Source: Eucommia ulmoides
Lineage: Eukaryota > Streptophyta > Magnoliopsida > Garryales > Eucommiaceae
Direction: 5' to 3'
Length of the DNA: 64,000 nucleotides
NCBI GenBank assembly: GCA_016647705.1
Contig: CM028325.1
Location: 25,964,474 to 26,028,473, forward strand
Below the pieces are notes generated by a model that was given only the letters and a program-made list of their open reading frames with translations, was not told the DNA's origin and did not search any database. Within the stretch, counting starts at the first letter, position 1. Every line of letters starts with the position of its first letter. Made by a program: the position numbers and the translations under genes. Shown here piece after piece: positions 58,890 through 64,000 of this stretch.

Positions 58890-60690
58890 AAAATAAAAAT
58901 AAAATAAAGAGTAGGAGATTTAACCTTCCTGTCCAACAGAAATTAAAGATAATAAATTTAAGAGTATGGGTTTTAATCTCCTGTCCAGCAGAAATTAAAG
59001 ACAATAAATTAAAGAGTAGGGGTTCTAACCTCCTATCCAGCAAAAATTAAATACAATATATTAAAGAGTAGGGGTTTTAACCTCTTGTCCAGTAATAGCG
59101 CGTAAATACGTCGCTACTTTCACCGCAAGTGTACGGGTCAAGTTTTAGTATAACTTGGAAGAGTTAGGATTGTTGTATCCATGGGAATTGGATTAGACGG
59201 TCATTGAGTACCACAATTATCATAAACTAACTTTATCTAGGCGATAAAAATGTAATTTTTTATAATAAAATTATATTAAACTAAGTTAATTAATCTAATA
59301 TACAAATATAGTAGTATGATGTTTATGGAAAATTATTGTCTAGTGATTAATTTCGTTCACTTAAACGTGTTTGTTTCAATCTAGTTTACATTAACGACGT
59401 TCATCCTATCCGACAATCTCAGTATCAAAAGTTCATTCACTACCTCCCTCGAGTGTAAAGTGAATGAATATATGACTTCGCGTCAACGTCGAATTCTCCC
59501 TCGAGCGTCTATATGACACTTGGTCACATGAGTGTCGCCCCAACGTCATGGATTGCACACTTTCTAACTCCTTCCAGAGTTATTAGATTGTCGTGTTGTA
59601 TTTAAACCATAGTTCAAATCCAAGGTTACCTCTTCCGAGTGTCAAACCCCGATTTCTCAATATATCTAAACAAACATATAAACGTAGAATAACGATAAAC
59701 ATAATCGGATAAACACGAACAACCATTAACGAAACATAAAATTTATATAAACAACGTTTTCGTAAAGTACATCAAGCCCTAGACAATATATGTTTAGCTA
59801 CACATGGCCGTAGCCCTATATACAACTAGAAATAAGCTAAACATATTTAAAACATTCAACTAAACTAAGAGAGAAATGAGGAGACTAGCCATTATCAGAA
59901 GATCCGACGCTAAAATCGCTTAGAGAACGCTTCCTCCTTCTTCGCATTGTGATCTTCTATTGGTTGAATGGCCTTAGAGCTCTCAAGACTCCCAAAAAAC
60001 ATCTCCTATTCGTTAGGGGAGAAGAGGGACGATATTTATTGGATTCAAAATATCTCAAAATATCCTAAAAAATCTGGCACTGACCGCTGCAGCGGTGGAG
60101 CTCTATCCACTTTGACCGCTGCAGCGGTGAAACTACCTCTGTAGCAGTGAAGCTTCAACAAACTCTCTGTATTTTTACCGCTGCAGCGGTGGTTTCAACG
60201 CTGCAACGGTGGATGCAAGTTCAAAATTTGATCTTTTTGTTCTTTTTCTCTACCGTTCTTCCATCGACTTACTCGTTTATAGATCGTTTTAGTCCCTTTT
60301 CACCCCCAAATACCTAGTTTATAACAAAATAAATGAAAACATATTAAAAAATAATAAAACGCTATAAAAATACTCAAAAACTACCAAAATCGACTTGAAA
60401 ATATATAGACAAAATACGCCAATAAAAACGTGCTAAAATATAATAAAACGCTATAAAAATACTCGAAAACTATCAAAATCGGCTTGGGAATATATAGACA
60501 AAATACACCTATCATCCAGCAAAAATTAAAGATGATTATAAAAAAGTAGGGGTTTTAACCTTCTTGTCCAACAGAACTTAAAGACAAAAAACTTAAAGAG
60601 TAGGGGTTTTAACCTTCCTGTCCAATAGAAATTAAAGACAAAAAATTAAAGAGTAATAATTTTAACCTTCCTCTCCAACAGAAATAATAA
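58890..60690 (-). repeat. A1 leader minisatellite, split by S6
   Basis: A unit of about 55-60 bp, on the plus strand ACAGAAATTAAAGACAATAA then TTAAAGAGTAGGGGTTTTAACCTCCTGTCC, repeats about four times in 58900-59092 and three more in 60515-60690. The solo LTR S6 sits between the two blocks. The GGGGTTTTAACC core can fold on itself. Confidence 0.8.
59088..60519 (-). mobile_element. S6: solo LTR of a TGATAGG-related family (59093-60514)
   Basis: On the minus strand it begins TGATAGGTGTATTTTGTC and ends GCGCTATTA; 1422 bp; perfect target duplication TCCAG at 59088-59092 and 60515-60519. It shares the distal conserved block (59390-59650) with N1 but has a different palindrome array. Five units at 60083, 60115, 60135, 60177 and 60197 have centre TGCA (one TGTA); three are perfect ACCGC-TGCA-GCGGT. 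Confidence 0.9.
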
Positions 60691-60757
60691 TAATAATAAT
60701 AATAATAATAGTAGTAGTAGTAGTAGTAGTAGTAGTAATAATAATAATAATAATAAA
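60682..60757 (+). repeat. (ATA)n-(GTA)n-(ATA)n microsatellite
   Basis: About nine ATA, nine GTA, then six ATA units, followed by a poly-A at 60776-60790, in the A1 leader next to the PBS. Frames through it (poly-Tyr, poly-Leu) are artefacts. Confidence 0.9.
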
Positions 60758-60800
60758 CAACTTGTAGAAGAATTAAAAAAAAAAAAAAAAATTGTTGCAA

Positions 60801-60818
60801 TCCCCAACAACGATGCCA
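60801..60818 (-). other. A1 primer-binding site (tRNA-Asp type)
   Basis: Minus strand TGGCATCGTTGTTGGGGA, six bases from the LTR end, is a variant of the tRNA-Asp PBS TGGCGCCGTTGCCGGGGA also seen in N1. Confidence 0.75.
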
Positions 60819-60824
60819 AAAACT

Positions 60825-62657
60825 TGTTGTGGACAAAAATTGTGTTCTGTCTCGTTTTAAAATTTATATTTATTACTCGCAAACCTAGAAATTAGATGTA
60901 GCATAGATTAATAGAAACGAGGTCGATCCCACGAGAATTGCTATCAGAAGAAAAATATTTAATCCATCCAAGTTAATTTAATTATAATCTAGTCGAAAAT
61001 GATTTTTGTTTTTAAGAAATAAAATAAATAAATAAACTCAATAGACTGTGACATAATTACTTTAATTAGATTTAAGATAGAAAAATACTAGAATTTCATA
61101 ATCCACCAATATATAATTAATTAGCTCTATTATTGTGTTGACTCCAGATTTTAAGTGATAATAGGGTAATCAATCATACCATCCTTTTAAGAATTTAGAA
61201 ATTACATCTGATGTAAATCTCAAATTGATTTTTTTGGATCTTTAAAAAATATTAATTTTTAAGAATTATGTGTATACAATTTAATGAAAAACACAAAATC
61301 AACAAGTATTAAATAATTCATAACAATCAATGATACATGATATAAATAATAAAATCATTTATTTAATTGAAAAAACCGTAAAAGTTGAATTACAATTTGT
61401 TTGGAACCAACACAACATAAAATTCAGTAAACTACATATGGTTTCATCCTCAATCTTAATACAAAAAAACTATGGAATCAAGTTAGGAATTGTGAGTTTT
61501 GTATTTCGAAGATTATGTCGTTTTTATATTATTATTTTTTTCCGTTAACTTGGAATTGTATAAACAAGCGTTCCTAACTTTTTGGGTGGAACGCTCAGAA
61601 AAATAAGATTTATCATTCTTCAAGCATGATATATCTACAATATTAATTCCTGCATTAATCTAATCTATGGTGAATTAAAATCAAGGAGTAAATCATTAAA
61701 TTTAGTAATAAATCTCTGTGAAAACTATTATGTGACCGTTAATTTTAGATCTCACATACTAAATTTAACGAAGCAATCGAATTTAGTATCAAAATTTCTT
61801 TTGATAATAAATCCAACTATGACGATAAAGAACACAATTCATCGTCACATAATTGTTTATACAAATCCAAAATTAAATTAAAAAAAAATAATATTACATA
61901 ATTGCAAAAATACAATATCAGGATTATAACCTGATTGGACCAAATTAGCCACTCATCATGGTATAAAGCGTTGTTTTCTTGGAAACAATCCTCAAAAATA
62001 CCGTTTTACACTTTGTACCCTTAAGAATCTAAGTTTCCTCTTCTCCACAATAATTATAAAAATAAAAGAAGAACAAATAAAATTATTTACAAAGTGGTAA
62101 TTTTCTTGTAAAATTGTGTGTCCTTACATTGATCCCAAACCCCTTATTTATAGGCAAAAAATATTAGATATTTTGGGCGTAAAATGGATAAAAGCATAAT
62201 TAAGAGGGGTAAAAACATAAAGGGATCAAAATATCAGGGGTGCAAGTGGCCAAGTTGGGCGGTGATACTGTAGCTGTCTCTATACTATAGCAGGTTCAGT
62301 ACTGTAGTAGTCCCATTTGTTCGGCTTGTCGCAGTTTACTCGTTTTTTAGCCGATTCACTCCAACTCAACGCCATTTTGTTCGGTTTTTAAAAAGCTACA
62401 AAACCATATAAAATAAATCAATTTTTGATATTGTTAAGGGATCGGACGATTCGTTCTGGTCTATTTGATTTTTATTCGATTTTCCGTAGTTTATTCGTTT
62501 TTAATCTAATTTGTCCCAACTTAATGCTGTTTTGATCTATTTTTAAAAACATAAAAAAAAATAACTAAAATTACATTAATTATAATAATTTACACTATTC
62601 GAACGATTAACAAATCTAAATTTAGGGGTGTAAAATCGCACAAATACAGCGCAATCA
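60825..62657 (-). repeat. A1 5' LTR
   Basis: Plus-strand ends TGTTGTGGACAAAAATTG (60825) and GCGCAATCA (62657). On the minus strand it begins TGATTGCGCTGTATTTGTGC, of Athila type. It is 1.83 kb, AT-rich, without the palindrome array of the other LTR families, though GGTTCAGTACTGTAGTAG-like words occur at 62270-62310. The upper boundary is set by the abrupt start of LINE coding sequence at 62658. Confidence 0.68.
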
Positions 62658-62890
62658 GCTATGATGTATGATTTAATTCTTCTAAATACATGTTTTAAGA
62701 AGAGAAATGATTACCTTATCACATTTAAGGGTAGACAGATGAATAACCAAATAGACTTTATCCTTACAAGAACGAGGGATCACTTAATATGTAAGAATTG
62801 TAAGATCATATTCGAAGAGAATATTGCAACCCAACATAAACTGATGGTAATCGATTTGAAGTTTCAGGGGTGAAAGCTAGATGTTAAGAT
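62658..62890 (+). pseudogene. LINE endonuclease fragment (C-terminal part of the APE-type domain)
   Basis: Frame 62661-62873 reads DLILLNTCFKKRNDYLITFK then QIDFILTRTRDHLICKNCKI and ENIATQHKLMVIDLKFQ. This is the end of the exonuclease-endonuclease-phosphatase domain of plant LINE retrotransposons, which nicks the target DNA; the QIDFIL and TQHKLMVIDL stretches hold the conserved Asp and His of the last active-site motifs. No RT follows: the homology ends near 62890 where S7 begins. The left side is cut by the A1 LTR, so the LINE was there first. A short remnant of about 70 codons; open, but with no start or rest of the gene. Confidence 0.78.
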
Positions 62891-62897
62891 AAATAGG

Positions 62898-64000
62898 TGA
62901 TAGGTGTAAAATATCTATCTAATTCTAAACCGAATTTGCCAGTTTTTGAGTATTTTATTGTAGTTTGAATACCTTTTTAGCTATTTTTATTAGTCAGAAG
63001 AAAGGACTTCAACAATCGGCAAACCGAGCGAAATGGTGGAGAAAAGGGTAGCCAAAAAGATGAAAAAAAGGAGGTTTCAAAGAACAGTGCAAATCCGCCT
63101 AGGCGAAGTTTCCACCGCCTAGGCGAAAATCCATCAGAAGGTTGCAAGGGCTGAAATATTGAATCTGCCTAGGCGAAGTTTCCACCACCTAGGCGAAAAT
63201 CCATCAAAACGCTGGAAGTGCTGAACTGCTGGAAGAGCTACACTCCTGTAAATCCGCCTAGGCGAAGTAGCTATTGCCTTGGCAGAAATCCGTCAGAAAG
63301 AATAGAGGCCCAAAAGTTAGTCCTCCGCCTAGGCGAAGAAACCATCGCCTAGGCAAAATTCTAACCAACTTAACCTCCGCCTAGGCCAAGATTCTACCGC
63401 TTAGGCGGAATCCGCAGAACAGTCCAAAATATCTGTTTAGATATTTTTGAACTCCTAGGCCTATATATACCCCTTTCTCACGTCTGAAACAGGGAGTTGA
63501 CAAACCCTAACCCTTGTAGAAAGCTCTTAAGCTATATTTTGAAGATCAAGAAGGAATTTCATCATTCGAACAAAGAAGAATCACTTGTGGATCGATCATT
63601 TGCGAGAGTGAACCATTTCACTTCCAGATTTGATCATTTCTCTATTGTTTTTATCTTTGTAATCACTTTTTCATATCTAAGAATGTTGAATCCCTCTTAT
63701 TTTGTATGGTATATGGCTAAGATCTTATAGTATTAGTTAAATGTTACTTAGGTGTAGTTAAAATCATGTAATTGTTAAGTTGAATGAATTAGTGTTACTT
63801 TAATGTGTTGTTTGTCTAAATCCGATTGTGTTTACCATTATTCTTGATATTATGCTTGAATTGATAAACCGAGAATACAGGGTTTAACACTCGGGAGAGG
63901 TAACCCTGGATTCGGACTAGAATAAATACAACGTGACGTTCTAACGACCCAGGAGGGCTTTAGAACGTATGCAATCCATGACGTTGGCTAAAGACTCACG
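62898..64000 (+). mobile_element. S7: TGATAGG-type LTR, runs off the window
   Basis: TGATAGGTGTAAAATATC at 62898, related to the N1 LTR through the distal block (63860-64000). Its palindromes occur as five close pairs at 63094/63114, 63164/63184, 63254/63274, 63324/63344 and 63376/63395, with centre CTAG and arms CCGC...GCGAA. TATA box TATATATA at 63462-63469. Solo LTR or 5' LTR cannot be told because the window ends. Confidence 0.82.

Larger units (their letters stand above)
55290..62657 (-). mobile_element. A1: Athila-like LTR element, broken, cut by E1 on the left; holds S5 and S6
   Basis: On the minus strand: 5' LTR 62657-60825, tRNA-Asp-type PBS, leader with a minisatellite, a gag-like region (58790-58100), a second coding part (56021-55520) and a polypurine-tract-like TTTGGGGGGGGGTAAATG (55321-55304) preceded by the Athila-type phrase CATTGAGGACACTGCGTGA. 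RT and integrase are not seen. Its 3' LTR would lie left of E1 and is not found. Without guests about 3.9 kb remain. Possibly non-autonomous; broken. Confidence 0.7.

Noticed and set aside
60609-60882. Minus-strand frames with long poly-Tyr or poly-Leu
   Set aside because: They read through the ATA/GTA microsatellite in the A1 leader.

Overview
This window is repeat-dense nuclear DNA from a flowering plant. The element lineages point to an angiosperm: Ty3/gypsy Tat with an extra RNase H and an antisense ORF, Athila-like elements primed by tRNA-Asp, Ty1/copia SIRE-like elements and a Tekay-like LTR. No host gene, rRNA or tRNA could be supported. Nearly all of the roughly 50 kb that can be assigned is LTR-retrotransposon fossil, all of it broken. 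The species cannot be told from the sequence.

Layout. (1) 1-674 is a minus-strand copia gag/protease fragment (C0), cut by G1. (2) 675-23832 is G1, a Tat-lineage gypsy element of about 13.1 kb once its guests are removed. It holds a Tekay-like miniature element (T1, 5129-6567), a solo LTR (S1, 11727-13334) and, inside its 3' LTR, a 7.0 kb non-autonomous element (N1, 15618-22627). (3) 23990-25959 is a copia LTR fragment (K1). (4) 25960-29400 is AT-rich and largely unassigned. (5) About 29400-34315 is a plus-strand copia element (K2). (6) 34316-34700 is an LTR fragment (S4) fused to E1. (7) 34701-55289 is E1, a minus-strand SIRE-like copia element. It carries E2 (40197-49028, a related element with gag but no visible pol core), which carries solo LTR S2, and a further solo LTR S3. 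(8) 55290-62657 is an Athila-like minus-strand element (A1) with solo LTRs S5 and S6. (9) 62658-62890 is a LINE endonuclease fragment, and 62898-64000 is the start of another LTR (S7).

Nesting gives a relative time order: LINE before A1, A1 before E1, E1 before E2 and S3, E2 before S2; and C0 before G1, G1 before T1, S1 and N1. Rough LTR divergence judged by eye (about 10% or more for G1 and E1, about 7-8% for N1 and E2) agrees with that order. Perfect or near-perfect 5-bp target duplications flank T1, S1, N1, E2, S2, S3, S5 and S6.

The most unusual signal is in the LTRs themselves. Several families, of both gypsy and copia type, carry arrays of short GC-rich palindromes upstream of the TATA box. 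Arm sequence and spacing recur while the centre changes: ACCGC-CTAG-GCGGT and ACCGC-TGCA-GCGGT in the TGATAGG-type LTRs, ACCAG-TCGA-CTGGT and GTCGAC pairs in the SIRE-like LTRs, and GAGCTGAGGG...CCCTCAGCTC hairpins at about 80-bp steps in G1. G1 also has a separate antisense gene with its own TATA box and two perfect G-boxes. Coordinates of the palindromes were read by hand; element family calls rest on recognised motifs, not on database searches.
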